Positions 25,101 to 38,556 of a stretch of DNA of 64,000 nt are shown in pieces (the first letter of the stretch is position 1; every line of letters begins with the position of its first letter). Origin of the DNA: Daucus carota subsp. sativus (Eukaryota > Streptophyta > Magnoliopsida > Apiales > Apiaceae). The position numbers were made by a program, and so were the translations under genes. Below the pieces are notes generated by a model. The model was given only the letters and a program-made list of their open reading frames with translations, made no database searches and was not told the DNA's origin. The stretch lies in NCBI RefSeq assembly GCF_001625215.2, contig NC_030386.2, positions 20,616,545 to 20,680,544 on the forward strand, written 5' to 3'.

Positions 25101-28100
25101 GCAAGCCACTTTCTTTTGCATCTGGGATGTCCCTTATTACGATCACGATCGAGTCAACTATAGCTTTCTTATACTCAAACCCACCTTCTTCCCTTAGTAT
25201 ATTGCTCAAGAAACTCATCCTTGTGTTCAGAAAAGAAATAGAAACAATACGCAATCACTCAATTTATTACCATTTGCTAAGAAAAGAAGCATGTTAACAT
25301 ATATCACAAGAAAGAAAAAGGAAAAGAAAAAACAGCATACTTACAGAGCTCTGTACTTTAGAGGGAACTTTAGACACAGAGACCTAATAGATTCCACTAC
25401 AACTATCTTGAATTCATCAGCAATGTCGGACATAAAACTAGTTATTTGTTTCATTAAACGATCAACACTTGATTCATTGCCTGTTTTTAACAGCGTGGTG
25501 ATAGCAAGAGTGGCAATGCTTCTATTCTGGTCAGAAATCAAGCTCTCCATATCTATATTACAGTTAGCCACAGCAAGAGGACGGGTCATAGCCACCTAAT
25601 ATTGTGTAACCAATAAAGACAGATAAGTCATTCATAATGGCCAAAACACTAATGCCTAGATTACACATAGCGATAGTGTTTCCATTACAAGTCACCTTGT
25701 TTAAAGTACGGACAGCAGCAAATCGAAGTACTGGCTTGGAAGAACTTAAAAAGAGTTGTATAACAGTAATTGCTGGAGTTAATTCCCGACTACTCACGTC
25801 ATTCAACTCTGTTATTGCCCTAGCAGCTTCAAAGATAACCATTTCTGCTTTGTGACGAAGACAACTTTCAAGGTAGTCATAGAAAGGTCGATCACCAGTT
25901 TGGTTATTCACAGTTGCTTCTCTGATGACCTAAAGATTTTTTTACCTCATTGCTTGGTTAAAATATTTAAAGGCAAGTGCAGGAAAATATATTATAAGCC
26001 CAGGAAAACACCTGACTACTATAACGAATTAAGAGGCACTGGGCCAAAGGTGAGCGGACAGTTCCCCTAGTTAAGCTTGTAACCAGCTTGCTTGCAGCCA
26101 ATCGATCATTTTGTCGTATCTAGATATAAGCAACATAAACATGAAATCAAAGCAATGTTGCATCATGTAAATGAATGACATTGCTATTAAACACATACAT
26201 ATTTTTATAGCAGTATAGTATAAAATTAATACTTTCGGTGCCGAAGTAGGTATAAATTTATTTCTTAGTTGTAATAAGTTAGATTTTAGATGGAGAATAA
26301 GAATAAGTAAATTTTAGATGGAGAATAAGGTGGTCGTCCTAAAGATACCAGCAAGTCAAAACTATGACTAAGCAAAGAGATTCCACTACTTCATATATGT
26401 ATGTATCTTTCAACGAGTTATATGTTACCTTGTGGAGCAGTGCAAGTGCATGAAACTGTACAAGAGCAGCCCTTGATTGAACCGCCTCCTGCACCTCATT
26501 AGTCCACCTTTTCACAATTTCTGGGTTAGTCTGACAAATTATGGAAAATACAAAAACTAATATGTTAAGAACTTCAACCCAGACAAAATTAAAATAATTA
26601 ATATGCTATCTTCTTAGAAGTACAGAAACCTGCAGCAAATGGATTCCACTAACAAGGGCTGCACTTGCAACTACAGGGTTTTTGTCAACAATAGCTTGCT
26701 TCAGGTATCTCTCAATTTGTGTGAGAAGAGGGCCATCAGTGATGCGACAGAGAACACGGATAGCATTTGCCCGATACATATCAGTCTTACTGTTCATGTC
26801 CTTCATAAGAGAGCTAGTAACAATAATAACCTTCAATGCAGCATAAAGGGTAAACATGTCATACAAATTCTTTAAGAGGCGCTGTATATAAATATGTAAA
26901 AGTATGGAAGTGTATAGATAACCTCGTCAGCTGAGGGGGAGAGTTCCTTTATCATCAAATATACCATTCTCCTTAAAACAAGATCTTTTGACTGGAATAG
27001 CTTAGTTACAGCAAAGAAAACATCTGTGGCTTCAAACTACAAAATAAGAGTATATAAAAATTAACTCATGGCAATCCATAAATACTAGAATATGTATGTT
27101 AACTGTTTCAGACATGTATACAAGGATTTGTGATGACAAAGAGGAACCAAGCTGGTCCAAGAAAAGGATGGATATATAAGCTTGAAAGGACATGAGCATG
27201 GTTTGCAAAGTTGACTTGCTTCTGAACAATATTTATAAATTTTCTTACAATAATACTTGCTTTGCCTAATCCTGGAAAACTATGGACAGATAGGAAACTC
27301 TGGTAGCCCACACAGTCTCTGGATCATCTGGTATATGCACCACATCAAATGCATTTTTATTGTTCTTTTTTCACTTTTTTTAGTATATTGAATAGAGACA
27401 TAGGGCGTAAAGTTCACCTTTGTAAATGACTCCCCCTGATTCAGAAGATAGAGCAATTTTGTGATGACCTGAAAAAATGTAATGAAAAAGGCATGTATGT
27501 TGTTAACCAGTTCCTGAAAACATTGCTTATGGGGAGTGGAGTGGCTAAAGCAAATTATTACCTGCGAACATCTTCTTGGATCCAGCTGAGGGTCATTAAA
27601 AACTCTAGCTTCTTGAAGAACTGCTCCCTTCTCAAGTCCATGAAAAGGGGAGTACTCACCTGTGAGAAAGGAGAGTCCAGTATTAATATAAAGAACGTGC
27701 ATGGGTACACCAATTATACAAAATGCAACAAACAAAGTCAGTTAACATTAGTCATGTTTGTACTGATATAAGGTTGTAGAATGTAAATTTTTTTTCAAGG
27801 ATTCAAGGACTCAGTTATAGCTTTATAAGAAACTCCTTCTTGGATGAAAACTTTTGCTTTGTTGCAGAGGAAAAAAGAATAAAAGTAGGAAGAACTGCAT
27901 TTTATTAGTCTTCTTATCTATGCACGAATTTTGAATCTTTCTAGTTTGTTAACAATTTTAAGTGGTTTATATGCATTATATTGTATGAGTAGTCAATACT
28001 TCAGATAATTTTGTATGCTTTATTATATTGCACAACATGACCATTTATTGTGGTGAATATTTGATACAACAGTGGTGTGTATTTTGTAATTGTGAAGAAT

Positions 28101-31100
28101 AGTACACACTCCCTCCGTCCGACTCACTTATATACAGTTCTATAACTTATTTTTTAAATTTTATGTTTCTAAATAAAAATTTAAACATTATATTTTTATT
28201 CGGGAGATTTTTTTTTTCCAAACAATTTATGAAACTACATTTTATAAGAGTCTTAAATTGTGTGCCGAGTCCTCTCTTCCAAACGTATATAATTCACCGG
28301 GATGAAGGGAGTATTAATTATCAGTCACAAAATTAGTGTTAATGCTAGTAGGTGGTATATGAATATACAATATTAGAATATTACTAACTTAAAACCATGC
28401 GATGCACATGCCACTTTTAGAATTAAATTAAATAGAGTAATATGTAATTAATGATATTTGAACCCTCTTCAATTGTTTATAAATTTGAAAATAACAATAT
28501 AAATATTTGATTTTAATAATGTCGTTCACAAGATTTAAACATGCAAAGATTGATAGTATCTTAATTATTATATATGGAATATTCTTTAGTATAATAACAA
28601 TTACAGTTGTTATCTATTTAGCATGAAGATCCAACAACTAATATCACGGACTACTGACAACTAGACAATTATTATAAGGGACGAGTTATTAACCAAAAAA
28701 CCCGGCGAACTTGTCTTTTTTTTGCCGAAAACCTTTATTTAATTAAAAAACTATTTTAACAAGAATATTAATTATTATATCTTTGTTTCATGTATAAAAT
28801 AATAATATATAATATATACATTTTAAATTCCCTATAATTATTGATATATAAATATGTATCATAATTAAAAATTATAAAATATCAATACAACAAATTAACA
28901 ATATATATATATATATATATAGTATTATTATTATCAATACTATTATTATTTTTAAGGTTAAAATAAAAATTAGAAATATAGTATTTAGTTACAAGTAGCT
29001 GTAAAAAGCGGGAATCAAGCTCAATCGGTGAAGACATGGAACAAGGATTACTCACAGATTAATTGAATTGATCGGATATTAGTCAGATGATTAATTGAAT
29101 AATCAAAAATTTAATCAGTTCGGCGAGTTACGGAACAGGGTTAGGCGATGACTAATCGTGATTAATCACCGACTTTTAGAACAATGGACTTACAAATGTA
29201 AACCTCATATATTTAATTTTATAAATGTTACTTTATTTTTAGAATATAAGTAATACAAATGTAACTTCTTAACATCTAAATCACAAAACTATTTTAAAAT
29301 GAAAACAATAATTAAAATGCCTCGTGCACCGTATATATGACCAAAAAAGTTCTAGAAGGTAATTAAAAATTAAAAATAAAAATATAATATATATATTTTA
29401 AAATAACATTCCAACTTAAAAATATATTAAAAAAATATAAAACATCTTAATAGAATAATGTTTAAACATTCAACTCTTTTAATAAGCAATAAAACAACTC
29501 TCTTAATGCATGATACTTTAACAAAAAAATTGAATATGATATATTATAATTTCATATTTCAATGACTTTATAATTGAGTTATTAATGATAAATTCTAAAA
29601 AAATATTTCAATTCTTGACAAATTCATGAAAATATGATAGGGCAGATTCATTAAATTTTTTAATTATTTGCATTACATATAATCAAAAGTATGTGGAAGG
29701 ACCTTTATATTCCAAATACAAAAGAGTATATTTAGTACAAAACTACTAATATATCCAATTTAGAATTTCAATATTTAAAAAATTTACCTTACAAAATTAT
29801 ACAAACATATCTAACTCTAATCTACGATTGGATTCATCAAAGCGTAGGCCTAAGACAATTTGATGAAAAAAGACTACTCGAATAAAAGGTACAATTAACA
29901 CTTCTTGCTTCACACTTTGAAAACTCTAAAAAGCACGAGAGGGACCAAACGACGTATATTTAGTGACTATATTATGTCATGGTGTGTCTTAAAATATTCC
30001 AGGTACACATTTATATATTTACTAGAATATCATCGTGTCACTAAAAACTTCAATTACATGAATTAATATAAAAAAATATAAAAAGAATCTAACTCCAACG
30101 ATATTCCTCTGACACACCAAATCCAACAGACAAATAACAAAAAAGAATCCAACATGTTAACACGATATACAAAATAAAAAGAAATGTAAATTGTTATGTA
30201 CAAGTGATCTAGACTGTAGTGAAAGAAAGAGCATACAATTGTAAACTGTAAATTAAGGAAAGAACATGATAACTTTAAAAAGAACATACATGGCTAAGTT
30301 AAGTTTATATATTTACTTTTTTTAGTTTGTACATCCCAACCCAACCCAAAGTATAGATATGAAGGTTGGGTTAGTGGATAACTTTTTTTTTTTATGACGG
30401 GTTAAAATATTATAAACCCGACCTAAATGGATTGGGTTGGTTAATTACAGGTAACCCGCCCTACCCGACCCTACAGCACCCCTATAATTAAGACAGATAC
30501 ATATCAAACTAAAGATATTAGAAAATTGAGGAGATAATGATCAATAATTAGGATTCCTAAAAATAAATAGACTCAAAATTTACATTTCTTCTAACATCAA
30601 CAAAAAAATATGAGGTTACATTCATTTATGTTGATATCTAAGAATGTTATTAAAAATTCGAATTGCTCTCATAGTTTTGCAATATTTTAATTAAATCTAA
30701 CATATATTTTAACATAATTTGAAACATTTTGCATGCATTATTTGTAATTATAATATTACCTAAACTAAAAGCTATTTACGAAAAAAAATTCTAACCTAGT
30801 CATGCAATTATTCAACACAAAATTTCAAATATTTTTGAAAAAAGTCTTGCAATAATTCCTCACTAGCCTCTGGATCATATCCACCCGCCCACAACAATAA
30901 TAATACACAAATCGATATAGGTAAATTAAGTAACATACATAAAATCAAATCAAATAACACACACACACACACATTAATAAAAATATCTATAATAGAATTA
31001 ATTTATATGTTAGCACGTAATTTGCTAATGATAACATGTAAACAATGTTGAAACTCTGAAGAACATATGTTAAACAAAAGATAATTATGTTTTATCTATG

Positions 31101-32484
31101 GATGTCTTGAGCAATAAATTTATTCAAGCTGATGCACAATAATGGAAATGTTAGAGCATCTCTAATGCTCCAATGCTATCAGGTAAACTGGTTAGCTAAA
31201 ATATTACTCCCTCCATCCCACCTAAATGTTTACATTTGGGTTGGGCACGAATGTTAAGAAAAAATGTATAGCAGAGTGAAAAGTAAGAAAAGTGAGAGAT
31301 AGTGGTGGGACTCGTTGATATTTAAATGTATAAAGTAAGTACAGTGGAGAAAATAATGGGGTTAGTTTTTTATATTATAAAATTTTACTATATTTGGTAA
31401 GTTTTGAAATGTAAAAATTGGATGGTACATCCAGAAAAAAATGTAAAAAAAATGGTTGGGACAGAGGGAATATATAATAGTAATTAGCTATATTATAGAT
31501 AATGCAAAAGTGATTTTGCTCCAATTCTTTTAGTTATAACTGTTAGCTATATATGAAAAGTAATATGTTATTATTATAATTATTGGAGGGATATGAGTTA
31601 GATATGTAATAAGTATAAAATATTAATATAAAGTTGGAGGGAGATGAGGCATACATTTAAGATAACGAGAATGGATCAACAAATATAGAAGACCAAGTGA
31701 GGTTAGCTAAAAAATTTATTGCTAACAGATTATAGTTGAAGAAAGCAATTATGGCCCTGTTTGGAAGTTAGAGGTTTGAGGCAAAATTAGAGGTTTGGGG
31801 TGATTTAGAGGTTTGACCAATAGAATCCGCTAATATAAGTGTTTGGTAGTTAGCGGATTGAAATAGAGATTTGGACCCAAAAAGCTAATTTTGAAAAAGC
31901 TACTTTGGGGAGCTTTTTGGGTTAGAGGTTTTGGTTTGTGTCAGAAAAAGCTAATCAATCAGCTATTAACCAAACAGTTTTACGAGAAACAGCTAATTCA
32001 ATCCGCTAGTCAAAACATCTATTTCAATCCGCTAGTCAAAACATCTAATTCAATCCGCTAACAGCTAATCCCCAAACAGGGCCGTATATTGGTTAACTAA
32101 ATGAGGTGCCAACTAGGATTTAGCTAACATGTTTGTATGGATTGGAGAAGCTCTTAGCTTACAATACAGAGAAGAACATATAACAAGCGAATCAATAAAC
32201 AAGATGGGAAGATCAAATTACTTGAAGAAGAAGCACATTAGCCGAAATTGCACTGAATCTAAAAATCATCAAATAAGGAGATAAAACAGTAGCAGTATTT
32301 TAACCTCAAACTCATGAAATCAAATATATTAACCAAAATTACTCGAGCGAAATTCACAAAATATAAATGAGCGATGGATCGCAATAGCAATTAAACAATG
32401 CAGATTCATGTTCAGATAATCACAAGTGTATATATGCTAACCTTCCTCGTCGCGATCATCATCTTTCTTCACAACGAGTGCCAT
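22164..32484 (-). CDS. Coatomer subunit gamma (gamma-COP, Sec21)
   Basis: Gamma-COP is a core subunit of the COPI coat that buds Golgi vesicles for retrograde transport. The 18 exons are 32484-32442, 27659-27562, 27468-27418, 27036-26923, 26830-26630, 26530-26429, 26119-26012, 25929-25696, 25595-25345, 25219-25048, 24932-24777, 24685-24635, 24047-23907, 23827-23633, 23547-23416, 23337-23164, 22892-22653 and 22358-22164. All joins keep frame and give 885 aa, matching the plant family length. The start [15 protein letters not shown] leads into [20 protein letters not shown]. The adaptin-like helical solenoid fills roughly residues 20-540 ([36 protein letters not shown]). The appendage covers about 600-885 ([34 protein letters not shown]) and ends [10 protein letters not shown] 4.8-kb first intron separates the first 14 codons. 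Very secure. Confidence 0.98.
28109..28311. mobile_element. Stowaway-like MITE in gamma-COP intron 1
   Basis: The left end CTCCCTCCGTCC and the right end GATGAAGGGAG are typical Stowaway termini, and the interior is AT-rich and partly self-complementary. TA follows the right end; the left flank has mutated, so the TA duplication is only half preserved. It resembles the decayed copy at 58,934. Confidence 0.72.
31207..31470. mobile_element. Stowaway-like MITE (nested)
   Basis: The left end CTCCCTCCATCCCACC and the right end GGTTGGGACAGAGGGAA are inverted repeats flanked by TA (31205-31206 and 31471-31472). The length is 264 bp. It is inserted in the Tourist-like element described above. Confidence 0.85.
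31753..32083. mobile_element. MITE with GGCCCTGTTTGG termini (nested)
   Basis: The left end is GGCCCTGTTTGGAAG and the right end reads GGCCCTGTTTGGGG on the opposite strand; the length is 331 bp. Near the right end, a unit with CAATCCGCTAGTCAAAACATC is repeated about three times. No convincing target duplication was found, so hAT versus PIF origin is undecided. Confidence 0.72.
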
Positions 32485-34325
32485 TAGTGAAATTAATAAT
32501 TACACCACCTCTTCCTCTGGTTTCGATTTACATATATGTATATGCAGTTGTGTATTCTCGTATCTGCGTGTGTCCAATGCAGATCTCCCCAAATTTTGAG
32601 TGAATGTCTTTCGAGGCTGGCAACAGAAATACGAAAATCAACCGAGGACTAGGACACGGACACTACTCAGAGTGCTCGGATCACAAATGAGCAACTCTCT
32701 CTTTGTATTAAAATTTTTAAGAAAAATGTCTATAAAATTAAAGTAAAATATTTATAAAATTATTAAAAGTTTAATGTGCAAATCTAATTATTTAACAGGT
32801 GAAGTTTATATAATTAATATCTTAATAGTTTAAATTAATAAAAAATATATTAATATATCTAAAATTTTATCACCGTACTTTTTACTTAGACTCCATACTC
32901 ATTATGTGGAGGGGTCAACTTTAATAATTATTTAAAATTTCCGTATAATTCTTTTAACATTAAAAATATATTATTTTTAAGAACAAATATATATGATTTA
33001 TCATTATGATTTACAGATCCATTTATCTCAAAACATATTTTAACTTATAATTGCCTAATTAAAGCATATTTAACATAATTCTATAATGTATTTATTTTTA
33101 ACTTTATTTTAATAAGTCTAATTGTTAAAAATTCATATAGCAAATAATTTAACATAATTCCACAATTTCAAAGAAGGATTTTTATCTTTTATTAAATTTG
33201 GTTAATTGGTTTGTTTTTCTACATCTACATTATCGGGGCTTCCGGTTTATTTTTTTTATTCAATTCAATCGAAGTTTATCGGATTAGAGAGTTAATAGCC
33301 AATATTGTGGTTTGGACTATCGGAACTAAGGTTTTTTTTTTCAGTTTTTTTTTTCAATTTGTTTTTAGTTTGCTTTTATTTCGATTTTCGGATTGCATTT
33401 TCATGTTGTTTTCACTTGGTGAGACCTCTGTAAACGGGGTGTCTGATTTGGTGATAAAAATCTTGTATGAAATCGTAGTTTTGGTCGATAGTAAAGCATA
33501 CGATGAAGAGGGTACCAGTTTAACGAGAATACATGAAGCCGATACTTGTATATATACATTATCTTCAAAATATCTTTTAACTGTCTCCTCAGGAAAACAG
33601 ACGATTGCAACTTACTATTTGTTTGATTCGATCACTGTGGTAGATGCCCTATAATTTTTTTTTTTACTGATATGACTTATAGCATTACAATTTAAGTATA
33701 TGTTCTAAGATATTGTCGAGATGAGCAAGAGTCGAACTCAGATTCTAGGCCAACATTAGGCTATCCAATTTTTTATTATTACATTAACACCTTTGTTTTA
33801 AAGAAAAACACATTAAAAATCCCTAATCGTTCAATTTCTTTCCTTTTCTTTTCTGGTAAAAAAACTCAGAAGCGGCAGCATTAGACAATTAGACCAGAAA
33901 GAAACTATATCCAGATACACACAGTCAGTCCTAATTCCTCTCTATATCTGCTGGTTGAGATCAGAACAAAAAACGAGCGAACAGCAGTCTAAAACATATA
34001 AGCTACTTAAGATACCATATACAATATTTCATTAATAAGAAATTATACAAGTTCACATAGAGTAGCATAAATTCCCACAAATTTCGAGTCCACTTGTGAT
34101 CAATGTCCCAAATTCACCAGCCAATAGTCGCCTTCACCTTCATCTGTTTAAGCTCAGGCACATCTATACTAAGTGCACAGATACGTGCTCGTCGGATGAT
34201 GATCAGATCATTGCTGCACTCGTACTCCTCGTGTATATAGCAGCTGAGATCACTTCTTTAGAAGACCGAATGTTTGTCAGTCATCAAGTTGCACAATGTT
34301 GGAAATTTAAGGTGAAACATTAAGC
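32485..34325. other. Spacer between gamma-COP (promoter side) and PERK (3' side)
   Basis: Positions from 32,485 to about 32,700 should hold the gamma-COP leader and promoter. A 147-codon plus-strand reading frame at 33211-33654 begins with a hydrophobic Phe/Leu-rich half and continues without stops, but I recognise no family, and its T-rich codons suggest a chance frame. The stretch from about 33,840 is the likely 3' flank and UTR of the PERK gene. No other gene is seen. Confidence 0.45.
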
Positions 34326-37180
34326 TCAAAGGGGAGGCATCCTGCTCCTGGACTCGCCACTCGATTGTCCACTCATATCACTGCTAGAGTACTCCTGACT
34401 TCCTCCGGCCTTTCTGAATTTCTTAATGTCAACACTGTATGAACCATCATAGTCAGAGCTGGCATTTGAACCTGTCAGTGGACCGTGCCCCGTTCTCACT
34501 CCTTCGTGCAAGTCCTCCAATGAGACGTCGCCTTCTAATGCACGAACAATCTGTTTTGTTTATAAACACAATCAGACAATTTAAAAAAAAATAAAAAATC
34601 TGACATTAGTAATGCTATAGATGAAACTGTTGTGTTGGGATTTTTTTGTACCTGGCTCATCTTTGGGCGTCTCCTAGCCGAATGTCTAATGCATGCAGCA
34701 GCACATGCCACCATCCGTAGCATCTCGTCAGGGTCATAGTTGTCCTGCAGGTGAGGATCCACCAGCTCGTTATAGTCGCCACCCTCCACTGCACGCATTA
34801 GAATAGGCCTCGCCTGTACATCCATAATAGCATTCATCAACAATCTTGATTTATAAATGCAAACAACCACATGCTTAATTTGGACTTGAACTCAATAACT
34901 GAAACTTGAAAGAGGGTGTTGGGGGCTTGCTTACCCAGTCAATCAAGGTATCATTCTCATCATCATCCATATCCACAGGGCGCTTTCCACTTATCAGTTC
35001 CAAGAGCATAACACCGTACGAATAAACATCAGATTTCTCAGTTAGCTTGCCACTTGACGCATACTCAGGTGCCAAGTATCTGCATCATTTACAAAATATT
35101 ATCATTTATATTATCTAGTTAGGAAGTGCTAGCTTGTACTAGCAACTTATGTAGGAGGACAATCATAGTGGTACATATATTACCCAAATGTTCCCATGAT
35201 TCGTGTAGACACATGAGTATAGTTTTCATTGGAGAGCTTGGCCAAGCCGAAATCTGCTACCTGTAAAAGTTGCATTCCAGTGTTATCAGCTACTTGAAGT
35301 GTATGATCTTCAACTTAGGTTTTTATACAACAAAATAGAGGGTAAAAATACCTTAGCTTCGTAATGATCATCAAGTAGAATGTTTGCAGTTTTAATGTCT
35401 CTGTGGATAATGCGAGGATGACCTGCAAATGGCAAACAAATACTCATTGATAACTAAAGGATTAGCATCATCTCTCTCTCTCTCTGTATATGTTCAAATC
35501 TAGAATGGGATAAATTTCACTAACAATCTTCGTGAAGATATGCAAAGCCTTTGGCTGATCCCATGGCAATTCGCATTCTTGTAGACCACTCCATCACTGG
35601 AACACCTTTACCTGCATATTTGACAAACTTCTCATGATTAAACCCTTAAATAATCATGACATAACAACAAAACAGAATACTAGTATCTAAATTAATATAT
35701 AAATTAAGTTTGAGAAGAAGTGAAGTACCATGCAGGTGGTGCTCAAGGGTTTTGTTGGGAACAAATTCATAAACTAACAACCTCTGAGTTCCTGCAATAC
35801 AATAACCAACCAAAGATACAAGGTGCCGATGATGGACACGGCTAATAATTTCAACCTCGGCTTGGAATTCACGTTCCCCTTGGCCACTATTTAATTTGAG
35901 ACTTTTCACAGCAATCTCCTTCCCATTTGGTAATACACCTTTATGAACAAATCCAAAACCACCCTGTCCCAACATCTTAGACTGTGCAAATCCTCCAGTT
36001 GCAGCTGCTAATTCTTCATAAGTGAACGTGCTCTTGTTGAATCCAAGGGCTAGTGCTGGGTGGGGAGGTGGCATAGGAGGCTGCTGTGGGCCAGAGTAAG
36101 CAGAGCTCATGTCACTACTGTATCCCATGGGGGGTGGCGGTGGTGGAGCTGCCCAACCGTATTCAGAACTAACTGCACCACCCTGAGGCATCTTAAGATG
36201 ATGTTCAGTAGATTGGTTGTTCATCCCATAACCATTCGGTCCACTATTGTAGTAGGCATTATCTGTGCATGTATGAGTGAATATGTTGTTAAAATGGAAC
36301 AAATGAAAGGCAACGAAGAAGATGCATGAGCTTCACTCAAGAGAAAGATTTGAAGCAGAAAGGCAAAGTATCCTATATTACATATCTTAACAAGAATTTT
36401 CTCGTCGTATTGAAAAACCTTATAGCTAATGCAATTAAATTAATCAGAAGTTGCAGAGTAAACAAGACCCAGAAATTAAAAGGTATCAATCAGACAACAT
36501 GTAGTAAACCTTTCATAGAGATGAACCAAAAGATATTAATATGTAACATCACAAGAAAACTAGTAATAGAACGATGTTGTAACTTTTTGATGTAGAGGAA
36601 ATTTTGAAGAACCATATTCAACAGAGCATCTTGGCATATGCCTTGGATTTGTAGAATTAATATCATGAAAATAGTTACTAAAAACATCTCAGTGATATGA
36701 ATTAGACTCAAAATGCAATTGGCATACACGAACATGCACAAACACAAACAACCAAAGATCTCATAAGTATTACTTTGGTTCCTTGGAGGATTGTCTGGGA
36801 AGTAATCAATAGTATCATGAGACTTTCTCTTCTTCTTTCTGCAACAACAGCAGATGCAAGCTATGACAAATAGGAGCAACAATACTGCCCCTCCAATAAC
36901 TCCTCCCATGATGGCTTTCTTAGTAGTACTGTCCATGCCGCCTGAAGATTTTGCTTTATGATGTGGGGGTGAAAGTGCTTTTGAATGGGACTTTCCTGAT
37001 GACGAATGTGATGGCGGTGAATTGTATGATTTTCTGTTAGGAGAAGGTGGTGGGGGCGGTGGTGGTGGGGGTGGGGGTGACTTATTATTGCTCCCATTTT
37101 GGTTATTTCCACTGTTATTGTTGCCGTTTTTGTTATTATTATTGCTGCCGTTGTTGTTGTTGTTGTTGTTGTTGCTGCCG

Positions 37181-37231
<51 letters not shown>

Positions 37232-37266
37232 TTGTTGGAAGATGATGAGCCAGAATCTGAAGCCAT
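34326..37266 (-). CDS. Proline-rich extensin-like receptor kinase (PERK family)
   Basis: PERKs are plasma-membrane Ser/Thr kinases whose proline-rich outer part is thought to contact the cell wall. Exons are 37266-36774, 36262-35729, 35611-35525, 35422-35352, 35260-35184, 35079-34935, 34813-34652 and 34550-34326; frame is kept and gives 597 aa. Residues 1-62 are Ser/Asn-rich with Asn runs of 17 and 8. A Pro run follows (64-74), then a Ser/His/Lys-rich part, one membrane helix (about 118-142, [19 protein letters not shown]) and a basic stop-transfer RKKKRK. The kinase has the glycine loop GQGGFGFV (263-270), ATP-binding K284, HRDIKTAN with catalytic D380, DFG at 398-400 and APE at 424-426. All catalytic residues are present, so it should be active. 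No cleavable signal peptide is evident, as is usual in PERKs. Orthology to a numbered PERK is not assigned. Confidence 0.95.
37124..37232. repeat. (GTT)n trinucleotide repeat coding for poly-asparagine
   Basis: On the plus strand long GTT runs, broken by GCTGCC and TTATTA units, read as AAC/AAT asparagine codons in PERK exon 1. Because the run is translated in frame, length changes alter the number of Asn residues without breaking the protein. Confidence 0.9.
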
Positions 37267-38551
37267 CTTGTTAGCAAATTTTCTGGCAATGTTCCACGTG
37301 AAACGTGACTATGATCTATGTGAATCGTCTCAGCAGACCCTGCCACTCCTCCAAATAATAAAGCCTGCTGCTGATAATTCACAACACAAAATCAACTTAT
37401 GAAAAAACAATTCGTTTTCAAAGAGAACACGCACACACGCGCATCACATTTTATCAACCTATCCATGCAGACTTTTAACAATCATTAAATTGCTACATTG
37501 ATAATCTTTCCTCATATCTCCAAGCATCAAATTTAACTAAAAAAGAAGCAATTTGATGTCTATGTTAGGTAGAAAGAGAGAACAAATTAGGCGGGATAGA
37601 GAGAATGAGAGATGTTGAGAGGTTACCTGTAGGAGAAGGGCAGGGAGTACTCTGAAAGAAAGGAGAGAAAAAGAATGGTGCATTGTAATTATTTTTTTTC
37701 ACACAGAAACCAAAAGCTACAATTAAGCGCCAAATTTTTGTACATACCATTTTTAGTAAACCAATGCAGGTCTCAACCTTTTAGTCATATTTTTAGCAAA
37801 TCAGATTCCTCAAGGGTCTCTTAACAGATCATGCTTCATACATCAGAATTGTTATCTTAGATGCATTTTTATTACTCTCTTATCGTCTTTATACCACGAC
37901 ACTTTTTCTGTTTTCCTCTGAACATTTCATGTTTGCCGAACTGGCTCTTCCTGATCGATGGTCAGAATTACAATTCCTATCAATCTAATCAATTGATTGG
38001 TCTGCATCAGAGTCTGTAAGTGGCAGTTCCTCAACTCTGTTGATCACAGACTTGTTTGGAGAACTGTCTAGGCATTGCAAGGTTAAAATGTTAAAAGATA
38101 CAGTATGTAGCTTTTGTACTAAAATGATAGTTAGGTAAGAATAAATTTGCAGTATGTTGGACTTTATTGCAAGAATTTTCATGAAAAATTCAGAAATACA
38201 GAAGTGTAGAACTAACTATCATCAGAACCCAAATTTCGCAAAGAAATAAAAAATCATCAGAACCCAAATTTCTGCATGGCGCATTATATAGATCTGATAT
38301 CTAATGTAGTTATGTTACTGCTGCTAAATCGTCACTTGTAGAGCTTTCAACTTGATAAATCTTGAGAGAACGATATAAACAAAATAGAACCATATGATTA
38401 TGACATGACCTAGAATACATGTCTATAGATTTTTAGTATTTGAAGTTTCAGATTCATACAAACAGTTATATTACGAACCAATATGGTGGTTATGGCCAGC
38501 TGCAGTGCTCGTCAACATCAAGTGTTGCAGACAAGGTGATTTGGGAATTGG
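37267..38551. other. PERK upstream region and spacer up to the LTR retrotransposon
   Basis: The PERK leader and promoter should lie from 37,267 to about 37,750; the coding strand is CT-rich near 37,560-37,680, and a leader intron is possible. The rest (to 38,551) shows no conserved gene. The last about 50 bases are probably part of the LINE remnant that continues beyond the LTR element at 45,112. Confidence 0.5.
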
Positions 38552-38556
38552 GATAG

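Larger units (their letters stand above)
31154..32153. mobile_element. Tourist-like element containing two nested MITEs
   Basis: The outer ends are GAGCATCTCTAATGCTCC (left) and, on the opposite strand, GAGCTTCTCCAATCC (right), flanked by TTA at 31151-31153 and 32154-32156. Inside lie a Stowaway-like MITE (31207-31470) and a GGCCCTGTTTGG-ended MITE (31753-32083). Removing these leaves about 405 bp, a normal MITE size, so the order of insertion can be read. Confidence 0.75.
27660..32441. other. Gamma-COP intron 1, repeat-rich
   Basis: This 4,782-bp intron interrupts codon 15. It holds a Stowaway-like MITE (28109-28311), a nested MITE complex (31154-32153) and a TA microsatellite near 28,902-28,922. 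Near 30,340-30,480, motifs such as TAAACCCGACC and AACCCGCCCTACCCG look like retroelement debris. I found no conserved reading frame on either strand. Confidence 0.85.

Noticed and set aside
33211-33654. 147-codon plus-strand frame with a hydrophobic first half as a possible membrane protein gene
   Set aside because: T-rich, Phe/Leu-biased translation with no recognised family, no convincing promoter or partner exons; probably a chance frame in AT-rich DNA.
37022-37402. Plus-strand frames rich in Leu or Cys opposite the PERK first exon
   Set aside because: They are antisense readings of the (AAC)n and CCX repeats that code for Asn and Pro in PERK.
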